A stretch of 64,000 bases of DNA. Source: Halichondria panicea. Lineage: Eukaryota > Porifera > Demospongiae > Suberitida > Halichondriidae. Position numbers and translations under genes: made by a program. The stretch covers positions 930,001 through 994,000 of the forward strand of contig NC_087381.1 of assembly GCF_963675165.1 (NCBI RefSeq). Direction: 5' to 3'. Shown here in pieces: positions 10,757 to 21,302 of this stretch. The notes below the pieces were generated by a model. That model saw nothing but the letters and a program-made list of their open reading frames with translations, was not told the origin of the DNA and searched no databases. Position 1 is the first letter of the stretch. Each line of letters begins with the position of its first letter.

Positions 10757-13104
10757 ACAAAGAAGCTTTAACACCGAAAGCTGCCACTATCAAAAGTACT
10801 AACTTGTTGTGTGGAGGCTACTCATGCTGTAAACGCAGTGCTAGAACATCCAGGTAAGCAGACCTAGTCACAAGCTTATTTAAGCTTCTTAGCTTTTGCT
10901 CGACAAAGAAGCTTTAACATCAAAATCTGCCACTATTTAAACCAAGATATTGTTATGTGAAGGCTACCTATGCTGCAAACGCAGCGCTATGGCATCCAGG
11001 TGAGTAGATATACTCGTGACAAACAGACAAACAAACAAACTAGAGCACTAAAGTGCAAACCCTCGGCTGGTACATGGTGACATGATTAAAAAGAAACCAG
11101 AAATATAATGCAGTGCATATAGTGATGTTGTTATCATGTATGACTTGCACAGCAACTCGGGAGCAATAAAACTAAACCAGACTGGAGGCATGCTGAAACA
11201 TTTGAGAACAGGTAGTGGTACTATAGATATATGCACTATGGATTAGGATCACAGTAAAGAAGCCTGGAGTCTCAGAGAAGTATGGCTCCAGGTTCTGCAT
11301 GGAGTAGGATCCCAGTCAGCAGCAGGAGCTATAATTCAAGCTTCTACTTTAGTGACCCTGTTCCATTGTTCCTGGTATATACAGCTTTCTACTTTAGTGA
11401 CCCTGTTCCATCGTTTTCTTGGTACAGGATCACTTCAGTTATAAGTAACGCATGTGCAAGTTCTGTTCAAGCTACATTTTGCTCGCTTTTATTAGACAAA
11501 GGAGCTTTAACACCGAAAGCTGTCACTATCAAAAGTACTAACTTGTTGTGTGGAGGCTACTCATGCTGTAAACGCAGTGCTAGAGCATCCAGGTAAGCAG
11601 ACCTAGTCACAAGCTTATTCAAGCTTCTTAGCTTTTGCTCGACAAAGAAGCTTTAACAGCAAAATCTGCCACTATTTAAATCAAGATATTGTTGTGTGAA
11701 GGCTATCCATGCTGTAAACGCAGTGCTGTGGCATCCAGGCGAGTAGATATACCTGTGACAAACAAACAAACAAACAAACTAGAGCACTAAAGTGCAAACC
11801 CTCGGCTGGTGACATGATAATAAAGATAATGCAGTGCATGTAGCATGTATGACCAGCACAGCAACTCAATAGCTAAACACTGGAGGCATGGCATGCTGAA
11901 ACATTGAGTGGTACATGTCACATGAGACATGCACTGTGGACTGGGATCACAGCAAAGAAGCCTGGAGTCTTAGGCTTAGAGAGAGTCCTGCCAGGCTGGA
12001 GTATATAGGATCCAGCAACCAGTCACAATTTTAGCTTTTATTGTTCCTGGTACAGGATCACTTCAGCTGCAAATATGTAGTCAGCAGAGGTAGATAATTC
12101 TAGCTTTCTTCTTAGTGACCCTGTTCCATTGTTCCTGGTACAGGATCAATTCAGCTGTAAGTAACCCATGTGGAAAAATCACAATGTAAATTGGGTATCT
12201 CGAATAAAGGCCGCGTGTAGTTAGCAGCTGCCAACGGGCAAGTTTAGCTTTTGCTCGCTTTTATTCGACAAAGAAACTTTAACATCAAAATCTGCCACTA
12301 TTTAAATCAAGATACTGTTGTGTGAAGGCTATCCATGCTGCAAACGCAGCGCTATGGCATCCAGGTGAGTAGAGATTCTCGTGACAAACAAACAAACAGA
12401 CAAACTAGAGCACTAAAGTGCAAACCCTTGGCTGGTGACATGATTATAAAGAAACCAGAAGACTGATATAATGCAGTGCATATAGTGATGTTGTTATCAT
12501 CATCATGCATGACTTGCACAGCAACTCAGGAGCAATAAAACTAAACCAGACTGGAGGCATGCTGAAACATTTGAGAACAGGTAGTAGTACTATAAATATA
12601 TGCACTGTGGATTAGGATCACAGCAAAGAAGCATGGAGTCTCAGAGAAGTATGGCTCCAGGTCCTGCATGGATCCCAGTCAGCTAAAGCAAGCTTTCTGG
12701 TTTAGTGACCCTGTTCCAATATTGTTCCTGGTATATACAGCTTTCTACTTTAGTGACCCTGTTCCATTGTTTCTGGACCTGGTACAGGATCACTTCAGTT
12801 ATAAGTAACGCATGTGCAAGTTCTGTTCAAGCTACATTTTGCTCGCTTTTATTAGACAACGAAGCTTTAACACCGAAAGCTGCCACTATTAGAAGTACTG
12901 ACTTGTTGTGTGGAGGCTACCCATGCTGTAAACGCAGTGCTAGAGCATCCAGGTAAGCAGACCCAGTCACAAGCTTCTTAGCTTTTGCTCGTTTTTATTT
13001 GACAACGAAGGTTTAACATGAAATTCTGCCACTATTAAAATTAATAACTTGTTGTATGAAGGCTATCCATGCTGTAAACGCAGTGCCATGGCATGCAGGT
13101 GAGT
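10757..13104 (+). repeat. Seven copies of a ~100-bp module with splice-like borders
   Basis: Modules at about 10757-10855, 10905-11000, 11487-11594, 11641-11740, 12253-12365, 12849-12953 and 12990-13100 start after CTTTTATT(A/C)GAC and end in CCATGCTGTAAACGCAG...CATCCAGGTRAG. Six end in AG followed by GTAAG or GTGAG, one in GCGAG. Three (10757, 11487, 12849) stay open and read DKEALTPKA...GYPCCKRSARAS; three have ATTTAA giving a stop, and one has an earlier stop. They look like a repeated exon or an RNA-processing unit, but no transcript is known. Confidence 0.5.
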
Positions 13105-13140
13105 AGACTCACACATTACAAACAAACAAACAGACCAACG

Positions 13141-13428
13141 GACTACTATACCCGTGGCCGCCCACGCGCGCCTCGGGTAACAAACCAACAGACTACTATA
13201 CCCGTGGCCGCCCACGCGCCTCGGGTAACAAACAAACCAACAGACTACTATACCCGTGGCCGCCCACGCGCCTCGGGTAACAAACCAACAGACTACTATA
13301 CCCGTGGCCGCCCACGCGCGCCTCGGGTAAAAACAAACCAACAGACTACTATACCCGTGGCCGCCCACGCGCCTCGGGTAACAAACCAACAGACTACTAT
13401 ACCCGTGGCCGCCCACGCGCATCGGGTA
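13141..13428. repeat. GC-rich minisatellite, six units of about 46-52 bp
   Basis: Six copies of a unit containing GACTACTATACCCGTGGCCG, then CCCACGCGC and CTCGGGTAACAAAC. Each unit has a small inverted repeat (ACCCG ... CGGGT) and is far richer in GC than its surroundings. It forms the right end of the satellite array. Confidence 0.9.
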
Positions 13429-13430
13429 AA

Positions 13431-14693
13431 AATGAACGGTGAATATACTCATAGAACATTTAGAGCTAAAAACAAATTAACTCATGACTTTGTGCAGTAT
13501 AGGTATACGACAGCCATCCCTCAGCATAGTCTTACTTAATACCTTGCTTAAAAACAAATTTTATTTAAACTTTCGGGCATGAGCTATATAAATTAGCTGA
13601 AAAGAGAATGTCAACAACTCCTTCAGTTATTCAATTTCTGGATTTCAAGAGTTCAGTTGATTTCAGGGGTTGAGCTGACCTTAAAGAGTTAATTGATTCT
13701 ATATGAGAGTTGATCTATACTGACATCATGCAGTTAACGTCATGTAAGAAATGATCTTATAAAAGTTTATCTCGTGTGTTGCTCAACAACTATTTGCACT
13801 GCATTTTGTATTAACTGACTGTGACCATAGTTATGTATCAAGTTTTCTGCTTCTCAAATGTCACATTGTCATTATAGCAAGGCACATTTACCATCACACT
13901 CTAAGTGTACTGTTACGAGTTGATTCTGATCTACTGACATGTAGTTAACGTCATACAAAGTTGCTCTTCTAAGAAAAAGGATTTCGTGGGAGTTGGTCTT
14001 ATGAAAGTTGATCTCGTTGTAAGGCATTCGTCTTAATTAATAGTTGTGTTGGACCATTACCTTCAACTGGCAACAGCAGATGGTATACAAGTCAAAATTT
14101 AATGTGGTGAAATGAATAACAGTGTGTAACAGACAAACGTTAATGGAAGGTTAATGAGAATCCACTCAAAAAATTAAGGATGGATTTCTCGCTATGCAGT
14201 CCCCAACAAAAATGTTAGGTCATTACGACGACTATACTATAAGGCCACTCCAAGTGACACTCTGGTTTCTGGTCCTGAAGTTTTTCTAATTGCATGCGGG
14301 CGGGGGGCGTTTCTCATTATGTCATTATCAATTTCACCTTATGAACTCATTATTTTGCAAATGAATATCATTATCACACTATTTTGTACCACATGGACCA
14401 TTCTGCGCATGCGTAGTAGAAATAATGAGATAGAAATCCAAGAATAAAATCTGATGCGGGCGGTGGACCAGAAACCAGAGTATCACTTGGAGTGGCCTAA
14501 TGTGTGTATGCAAGCCAGTTCATACATGAGGTAATTAATAACAGCCGATTAGTTTGGCACACAAGTGCACTTGCTATAACAGCTATAGACTATCAGTTCA
14601 CAAGCTATCTAACTCTATTAATGATAATTACATGTACAGATCTAGAACTAAAGTGACGATAATTAAAAAGACATCAGTGCATTTGTAATAATC
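13431..14693. repeat. Upstream block of fibrinogen-like gene, copy 2
   Basis: Matches 1998-2810 and 3218-3388, with the same order of segments leading to the start of the fibrinogen-like gene at 14694. It lacks the internal direct duplication seen in copy 1 and has a MITE inserted at 14242-14498. No gene is seen. Confidence 0.8.
14242..14498. mobile_element. MITE with ~34-bp terminal inverted repeats
   Basis: The left end AGGCCACTCCAAGTGACACT continues CTGGTTTCTGGTCC, and the right end is its reverse complement with one mismatch. The paralogous empty site (around 3178-3190) reads GACTATAAATGTGTG; here GACTATACTATA precedes and AATGTGTG follows the element. The insertion is about 257 bp, non-coding. 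A TA target is possible, but the local CTATA repeat makes the duplication ambiguous. Confidence 0.88.
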
Positions 14694-15969
14694 ATGGCAT
14701 TTCAACTGTTGATGATCTGCTCTCTCCTTGGTCTGGGGTCAGCCTGGAACCAACCCAGCACCTGCTACGTGAGACAGTCTTCATGCTCTGGGGACTCGGA
14801 GGTCAAAGAGGACATCAGAAGGATAAGACAAACTTTGGAGAACTCATTGACATCAATTAGCGCTTCACTGGAACAACTTGGTATGTAGATCAATAGGGTT
14901 GAATTTTTGTTGATCTATAAAATTTGCAGTTAAACAAAAGTGTGAGGCTGTAAATACCGACCCTCCAACGGAACCAGCTGCAACTACCGACCATCCAACA
15001 GAACCAGCTGTAACTACCGACCCTCCAACAGAACCAGCTGCAACTACCGACCCTCCAACAGAACCAACTGCAACTACTGACCCTCCAACAGAACCAGCTG
15101 CAACTACCGACCCTCCAACGGAACCAGCTGCAACTACCGAGATACCTCCTCCAATAGGAACATTTGATGATCCAGCAAGCTCTTGTAGTGACATCTCCTC
15201 TCAAGGCCGACCATCTGGAGAATACTGGATTGCCACTGACCGTACTAGCTCTCCTGCTCAGGTTTACTGTGACATGAATCGAACAAGCTGTAGCTGCAAC
15301 ACTACAGGAGGATGGATGAGGGTGGCCAACCTTGACATGACTGATCCCAACCAAAACTGCCCAGCTGGATTCGGACAGGTAACCAGGGAAGAACCACCAT
15401 TGCGTACTTGTGGCCGAGTGGAAGGACCAGGATGTACTTCCACTACCTATTCAACTTATGGGGTGGAGTACTCAAAAGTTTGTGGTCGAATCATTGCCTA
15501 TCAAAATAGTTCACCGGATGCTTTTGACCCATATTTCTCCAACAGAAATTTATCTATTGATGATGTTTACGTTGATGGTGTGAGCCTAACCCATGGCCAG
15601 TCGCCTCGTCAGCACATCTGGACATTTGCTAATGCACTTGATGAAGTTCGATCCGATAGAGTGACATGTCCTTGCACAAGACCTGACCTCCCCTACACTG
15701 GAGTCGTACCTCCCTTCATCGGTCAAGACTACTTCTGTGAAACTGGAAGTCGACACGCATTTAGTTTTATATTCTACCCTGATGATCCACTCTGGGATGG
15801 TCAGGGATGCGGGTGTACCAGTACTTGCTGTGAGTTTAACAATCCACCGTGGTTCTGCAAGCAACTCCCTCAACCAACTATAGACAATATCGAGTTGAGG
15901 ATTTGTGGTGATAAAGCTCTTCTAGATGAAGACACGCCCATTGAGATAATAGAGATGTACGTTCGCTGA
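14694..15969 (+). CDS. Secreted fibrinogen-like cysteine-rich protein with Thr/Pro repeat stalk
   Basis: Exons 14694-14880 and 14930-15969 join across a 49-nt GT-AG intron to give 408 residues. The signal peptide is identical to that of the 3389 gene. Six PPTEPAATTD-type units (about residues 70-130) precede a domain of about 270 residues with roughly 17 cysteines: SSCSDI, PSGEYWIATD, VYCDMN, GGWMRVANLDMTD, VCGRIIAYQ, CPCTRPDL, CCEFNNPPWFCKQLP, and the end IEIIEMYVR. The product is predicted to be secreted; the stalk is likely O-glycosylated. All splice sites and the frame are intact. Its upstream region carries a MITE in the candidate TATA box. Family function is unknown. Confidence 0.87.
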
Positions 15970-16440
15970 ACATGTTTTCATTAGTATATACACTATAATA
16001 ATAGTTAGCGCTAGATCAATGGAGTATAGAAACTGAATAATAGCATGCAGTCTAAAAATAATATTATGATAGCATTATTGTAGCAATTATTCCCTACCTA
16101 ACTTTTTTACAGAGCTGTTTATACTTAAACCATGCAGCAAACTTGTTTAGTCGCTATTGCCGGATGCCCGTGCAAATAATATTAATGAGTGAAACTATAG
16201 TGGTACATGAATACTCACTTTAGAACAGCGGGGCTAAAAATGTGCTGAACAACTGAGTAGTCTGTTAACCCCAGACCTAGGAAAGAGGTGTTTTATACCG
16301 CCCTAACGAAACAAGGGAGGGAGGCGGCAAAAGCAAAGGCAAACAGAGATAGAGTATTATGAACTCATGAGTGTTTATCATGCATAACTTTGTGGATTTT
16401 ATAACTATATGCACCCCGCCCCTTCTCTTACCAGATAGTG
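15970..16440. other. 3' flank of the 15969 gene
   Basis: Bases 15970-16245 match the 3' flanks following 688, 4661 and 5013. From 16246 to 16440 nothing recognisable is seen. Confidence 0.5.
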
Positions 16441-16444
16441 GCAA

Positions 16445-16905
16445 ATCACTACTGCTTAATAGCTTTGCGGAAAGAAACCAGAGACTGCTTATAGCTTTGC
16501 AGAGAGAAACCAGAAAGGTTCTGACTGCTTATAGCTTTGCAGAGAGAAACCAGAGAGGTTCTCTCTGCAAAGCTATGCCTCTTATATATATAGCTTTGCG
16601 GAAAGAAACCAGAGACTGCTTATAGCTTTGCAGAGAGAAACCAGAGAGGTTCTGACTGCTTATATATAGCTTTGCAGAGAGAAACCAGAGAGGTTCTCTC
16701 TGCAAAGCTATGCCTCTTATATATAGCTTTGCGGAAAGAAACCAGACACTGCTTATAGCTTTGCAGAGAGAAACCAGAGAGGTTCTCTCTGCAAAACTAT
16801 AAGCAGTCTCTGGTTTCTTTCCGCAAAGCTATATATAACAGGCAGTCTCTGGTTTCTTTCTTCAAAGCTATAATATAGGCGTGTGTCTCTGGTTTCTTTC
16901 CTCCT
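16445..16905. repeat. Dense array of direct and inverted TATAGCTTTGC repeats
   Basis: The motif TATAGCTTTGCAGAGAGAAA followed by CCAGAGAGGTTCT, and a variant with GCGGAAAGAAACCAGAGACT, are repeated about eight times on the plus strand and then several times in reverse complement (CTGGTTTCTTTCCGCAAAGC). Adjacent copies create perfect hairpins of about 19 bp around AGAG loops at about 16535-16580, 16670-16715 and 16755-16800. Confidence 0.85.
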
Positions 16906-17911
16906 ATTAAGAAATCAGAGACTGCATGCCATTAATACCTTGCAAATTGATATGCTTAATTGATATGAAATATATGAATGATTCAATAGAACTATAATTA
17001 CATGCATGAGCCTTGCAAAAGTAGATACATCTAATAGAGCATTGTCTAATTTCACTGAGTATATTAACAATAAGCAAGCGGGAGACAGCGGTACATATAT
17101 TATATAGTTATTAAATGGATATTATAATTATGAGCCTTGACCACAATTTCCTATATAAATACCGGGCCAATAAACAGCTCATAATTATGTTATTGCCATG
17201 TGTAATAACTACTTTGTTGCCTTATACAACCAGCATAGAAACCTTGCTGCATAAAATTGGTACTGTTTTTGGTGGCTGGAATTAGAAAGTAAATGTCCCT
17301 ATAAAATGATTAACGATTTGAGGTATTGGGTCAAGGGGTGGAGAGTGCATGGGCTCAGGTATCAAAGGTCATTTTGCATGGCACTGCAATTCCTTTGTAA
17401 GAAGGCAACAAATAAATTTGGTGTGCGGGTGGAACACTCACTGGTATAATATATAAAGGAAGCGTACTATAGTGTTCGATCACACTTGAGCTATACTTCA
17501 CGAATTATCTCATCTTATATATATACGAACAAATTGCTAGCTCGATAGCCATAAAAGAATGGGACAAGGCAGCTATAATTATGGGATGCCAAATGTGTCA
17601 AAATTAAAAAAATTGCCCGTATTTATATATCTATGTGTGCATGTATTTATAAATCCATGCACGTCTGTATTTATAAATCCACACCCATGCATGCATTTAC
17701 TGTATGGGTGTAATTTTACACCCGATGAGAGGTATAGTGTATACTCCTGTATGGGTGGGTGTAGTTTTTAAAGGGTACGGTGTACTCTTTTTAAGGTGTG
17801 AACATACACCCCAGCCTGTGTTTTAGCAGTGTATATAAAACACAGCAGAGTCTGTATATACAGAAACAGCCTCTCTGTATCAAGTCAGTGGTAGAGTTTC
17901 AACAGTGAATT
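16906..17911. other. Intergenic stretch, no gene recognised
   Basis: AT-rich sequence between the hairpin array and the membrane-type fibrinogen-like gene. Short local repeats (GTATTTATAAATCCA at about 17642-17680; ATGGGTG/TAATTTTACACC at 17700-17770) are present. CTATATAAATACC at about 17150 and GTATATAAAACACAGCAGAG at 17832-17851 are TATA-like; the latter lies about 80 bases before ATG 17912 and could be the core promoter of that gene. Confidence 0.4.
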
Positions 17912-19481
17912 ATGGAGCTAAACACTGCCTACGATGATGTGCACGCCAACAACAGAAGAGAAACACAGCCACTGCATTGCAGGAAAACACTGCTTACAAT
18001 ATCAACCAGAGAAGTCTCACCCAAACAGATAATGAGTACAGTACCGTTGAGAACACTGGATACATAGAGCATAATACTGCTGGAGATACTAAATCTACCG
18101 AAAGTATTGAAAACAAAAGCAACACAAAGAGAATAAGGCAAGAAGTGGCTAGAAATGAAAATGGTAAAAAACGGTTTGCAATTCTTGTCATAGTAGCTTT
18201 TGTTTTGTCTCTGTTGGTAGCTGTGGCAGCACTTGTGTACATCAATATAGAGTTGAAGAATCAGATGAGCAGTACCAATAAGCAAATACAGTCCATGAAC
18301 GAACAACTGAACAACCAATCCAGTCAACAGATTCAAACTCTACAAGCTCAACTCAGTGATTCAATTTTACTCCTTCAAAACAACTTTTCTGAGCAGCTGA
18401 GCAGTACTAATAAGCAAGTATCTACCAATGAGCAACTGAACAACCAATCCAGTCAATAGATTCAAATTCTACAAGCTCAACTCAGTGATTCAATGTTACT
18501 CCTTCAAAACAACTTTTCTGAGCAGCTGAGCAGTACTAATAAGAACCAATCCAGTCAACTCAGTAATTCAATCCTAGCTCTTTCAAGCAACATTTCCGAG
18601 CAAAACACAAATATTTGGAGAAATCTCAATGACATACAGTCTATTCTTAAAGAACTGGAACCACTTTATCTTGGAACAATCAACAACCCAGCAAGCTCTT
18701 GTAGTGACATCCCTCAAGACCGGCCATCTGGAGAATACTGGATTGCCACTAACACTACTAGCTCTCCTGTTCAGGTCTACTGTGACATGAATCGAACAAG
18801 CTGTAACTGCAACACTGCAGGAGGATGGATGAGGGTGGCCAACCTTGACATGACCGATCCCAACCAAAACTGCACAGAGGGATTGAGATTTATAAGAAGG
18901 ACAAAACCACCACTGCGTACTTGCGGCAGACATGCACCAGGATGTCTGTCTACTACCTTTTCAAGTTATGGGGTGGAGTATTCAAAAGTGTGTGGTCGAA
19001 TTGTTGCATATCAAGATGGAACTTCAGATGCTTTCAATCCATAATCCATAACAGAGCTTTATCCATTGATGATGTTTACGTTGATGGTTTGAGCCTAACC
19101 CACGGACAGTCGCCTCGTCAGCACATCTGGACATTCGCTAATGCAGTCGATGAAATTCGATCTAATAGTTATGTATGTCCCTGCACAAGACCTGACTTCC
19201 CCTACACTGGAGTTGTACCTCCCTTCATCGGTCAAGATTACTTCTGTGAAACTGGAAGCCGGCAAGCGTTTAGTTTCAATATCTTCTACTCTGATGATCC
19301 ACTCTGGGATGGTCAGGGATGCGGGGGTACCAGTACTTGCTGTGAGTTCAACAATCCACCGTGGTTCTGCAAGCAACTCCCTCAACCAACTACAGATGAT
19401 ATCGAGTTGAGGCTTTGTGGTGATGAGGTCATTAGCAATGAAGACATGCCCATTGAGATTGCTGAAATATACATTCGCTGA
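17912..19481 (+). pseudogene. Membrane-anchored fibrinogen-like protein, broken by a stop and a frameshift
   Basis: ATG 17912 begins MELNTAYDD, followed by a possible 44-nt intron (17939-17982, GT-AG) joining in frame to ENTAYNINQRSL. The N-terminal ~73 residues are polar with several tyrosines (for example EYSTV), then a hydrophobic segment FAILVIVAFVLSLLVAVAAL (about 74-97) typical of a type II membrane anchor, then a coiled coil of repeated LSSTNKQ...QLNNQSSQ segments, then the family domain from NNPASSCSDI. An in-frame TAG at 18457-18459 lies where a repeat copy has CAG, and a one-base deletion near 19041 shifts the frame in NPYFSN; the domain then continues to TGA 19481. If both lesions are real the copy is non-functional; sequence error cannot be excluded. 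Confidence 0.75.
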
Positions 19482-21127
19482 ACACGCTTTCGTTATTATG
19501 TACGTATGCACTATAATATTATAGCTAGCTATAGCTGTTTATAAGTTCAAGAGTAGTACGCATATATAGCAGACTGCTATAAGCATGCATGATAGCTGTA
19601 GTCAGTGAGCAATTCCCTACCTAACTTTGTACTGAGCAGTTCATACTAGCACCACACAGCGAAACTTATTCATTATACTTGCTGTATTGCCATGCCCATG
19701 CATGCATAATTATAATACCGTATAGCGCGACATTTTCGAGGGGCTTAATTTTCGTGGATTTCGTGGGTTAGCAATCCTACACGAAAATTAAGTCCACGAA
19801 AATCGTTCTTTACCTGCTATAACATGCAAGATTTAAAGGCGTGGCTTCCGGTAAGCAGTCATTCCGCGAACATTGTGCAACGAAATGCTTTTAGAGGCCA
19901 TTCCACGAAATATAAGTTCCTCGAAAATTTCGCGCTATACGGTAATATGCAAACTAGTAAAAACTATTACTCCAAGTGGTGTGGGGACGAGGCTAAAATA
20001 TACGTGAGAATGATGTTTTATATAACGGATGGAGTTATGTTCTCGTGGGGATTTCTTGTTCTATGCTTTTTGGTGTTTCCCCGGCCAATCCTAGCAAATG
20101 TTGTGGAACTTTACAATAATTATTATATAATCAAAAACTATAACTCTGTCAACACTTTGTTCAGGCAGAATGTTCAATAACAGAATCCAATAAAATGCAC
20201 AAAGGAATGCAATTATTTATAGCATGCAGCACTTATATATAAAAATACGTACTAGCCTCGTCCCCACACCCACTTCCTCTCCTTTTTAATTACTTGTTCG
20301 AGCGAAAGGTGTTGGAAGATTCTTCTCAAGAGGCCTGCATGTATATACTACAAGATGGTGCCTCACCTGCAGTGCTTATAATACATTTTTATACGTGCAT
20401 GTGTAGAATGCATTATCCGGGCATCACTTGAGGGTTGACTTAATTATATTCCAGGCCAAACGTTTTTTGCTGACTCAGCCGGAGAACACGACTGGATCTG
20501 TGGCCATGGGTAGCCGCAATTGCAGGTGGTATTTAACTGACACTGCACCCAGCTTTTACTGCATGTGACGTTATAATTACATGTATTATAAATCCAACAT
20601 TGAGTTTGAGTGTTTGTATGTGGACAGTCTCATGTAACAATGTGGTCATGTAATGAGTAGCTACAGCTGATGCATTAGTGATTTTTTGGTATCAACAATA
20701 ATTATAGCCTCGATTCCAGACAAACAAGTGGGCGGCGTATATATAATTGAGCAAAATTGTTTAGGTAAAGATCAATAATGCAACAAGTGTTAAACAGATT
20801 ATATTCCTCTCCACACTCACAATTTGGAGCAAGTGCATGGGTACTACAGTAACAAAAGCACACACACAGCAAACAACAATGTTTATTACATGTGTTCAAT
20901 TCAGAACAATAGTCCTACACATAGCTCTAGCTTTACAGTCAGTCACTCTCAGCACTCATAGATCACTGGGTCTGCATGTAAAGAAAGTACTAGTAACTCA
21001 AGCACATGAATTCCAGTTGGTAATTATACTAAATTACATTTAGCACACTGTAAACAACATGTTCATAAGTTTGCTGAACACAGTCACTGCATGTACACTA
21101 ACAGTATATACATAATTATTACACTAC
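19482..21127. other. Intergenic stretch with MITE and foldback remnants
   Basis: Contains the 3' flank of the preceding gene, the MITE at 19716-19944 and, at about 20010-20100, a diverged piece of the 44202-44757 inverted-repeat element (shared TTATGTTCTCGT...TTTCTTGTTC...GGCCAATCCTAGCAA). From 20100 to 21127 no gene is recognised. Confidence 0.5.
19716..19944. mobile_element. MITE of the TACCGTATAG family
   Basis: Ends TACCGTATAGCGCGACATTT and the inverse AAATTTCGCGCTATACGGTA form inverted repeats of about 45 bp. A second member begins at 63800, with matching interior (AAAGGCGTGGCTTCCGGTAA). Non-coding, 229 bp. Related ends bound elements at 25500-25689 and 41200-41384. Confidence 0.85.
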
Positions 21128-21296
21128 CTTTTCTTTCAAGTACTGACAGATCTTGATAGCAATCTTTTCCTTCCCCAGATCCAGTAAGATCCTAATCAGT
21201 GCTCTAAAGGTTGCTTTGCTGGGTTCGTGACCTTTCCAGATTGACAAACAGTTAATCACTGCCACTTGATTGCTTCTACTTAAATAAGTCTCTCGT
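21128..21296 (-). pseudogene. Orphan death-domain-like exon
   Basis: The minus-strand frame reads LSRSNQVAVINCLSIWKGH, then PSKATFRALIRILLDLGKEK and IAIKICQYLKEK, before a possible splice donor (AAAAG then GTAGTG). The spacing of AVI-CL-W, ATFRAL and A-ICQYL resembles the last three helices of the death-like domains abundant in sponge proteins. The first half of the domain is absent: upstream the sequence runs directly into a fibrinogen-like fragment on the other strand. Probably a gene fragment; it could be an exon of a gene extending to the left. Confidence 0.45.
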
Positions 21297-21302
21297 CTTG
21301 TA

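Larger units (their letters stand above)
8241..13430. repeat. Satellite array with about 0.63-0.74 kb units, interrupted by a transposon
   Basis: Units begin with CTAGAGCACTAAAGTGCAAA at 8241, 11039, 11775 and 12402. Subtracting the 2,066 bp transposon and its 9 bp duplication, spacings are about 723, 736 and 627 bp. Each unit contains a block ending CTGGCATGCTGAAACATT..., a block GACCCTGTTCCATTGTTCCTGG, and one or two copies of a module ending ATCCAGGTRAG. Runs of CAAACAAACAAA mark unit ends. The array lies between two halves of a block that is continuous elsewhere (around 1997), so it is a net insertion of about 5.2 kb. No intact protein gene is seen outside the transposon. Confidence 0.75.

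Noticed and set aside
10816-13104. Reading the repeated ATCCAG/GTRAG modules as spliced-leader RNA genes
   Set aside because: No Sm-binding site or defined 5' end follows the donor; kept only as a question in the findings.
13141-13428. Possible CRISPR-like array of repeats and spacers
   Set aside because: Units are contiguous with no unique spacers of constant length, and the genome is animal; it is a minisatellite. The same applies to 25036-25136.
13063-13539. Frames on both strands across the GC-rich repeats
   Set aside because: Periodic peptides that follow the minisatellite unit; unit length variation is not a multiple of three.
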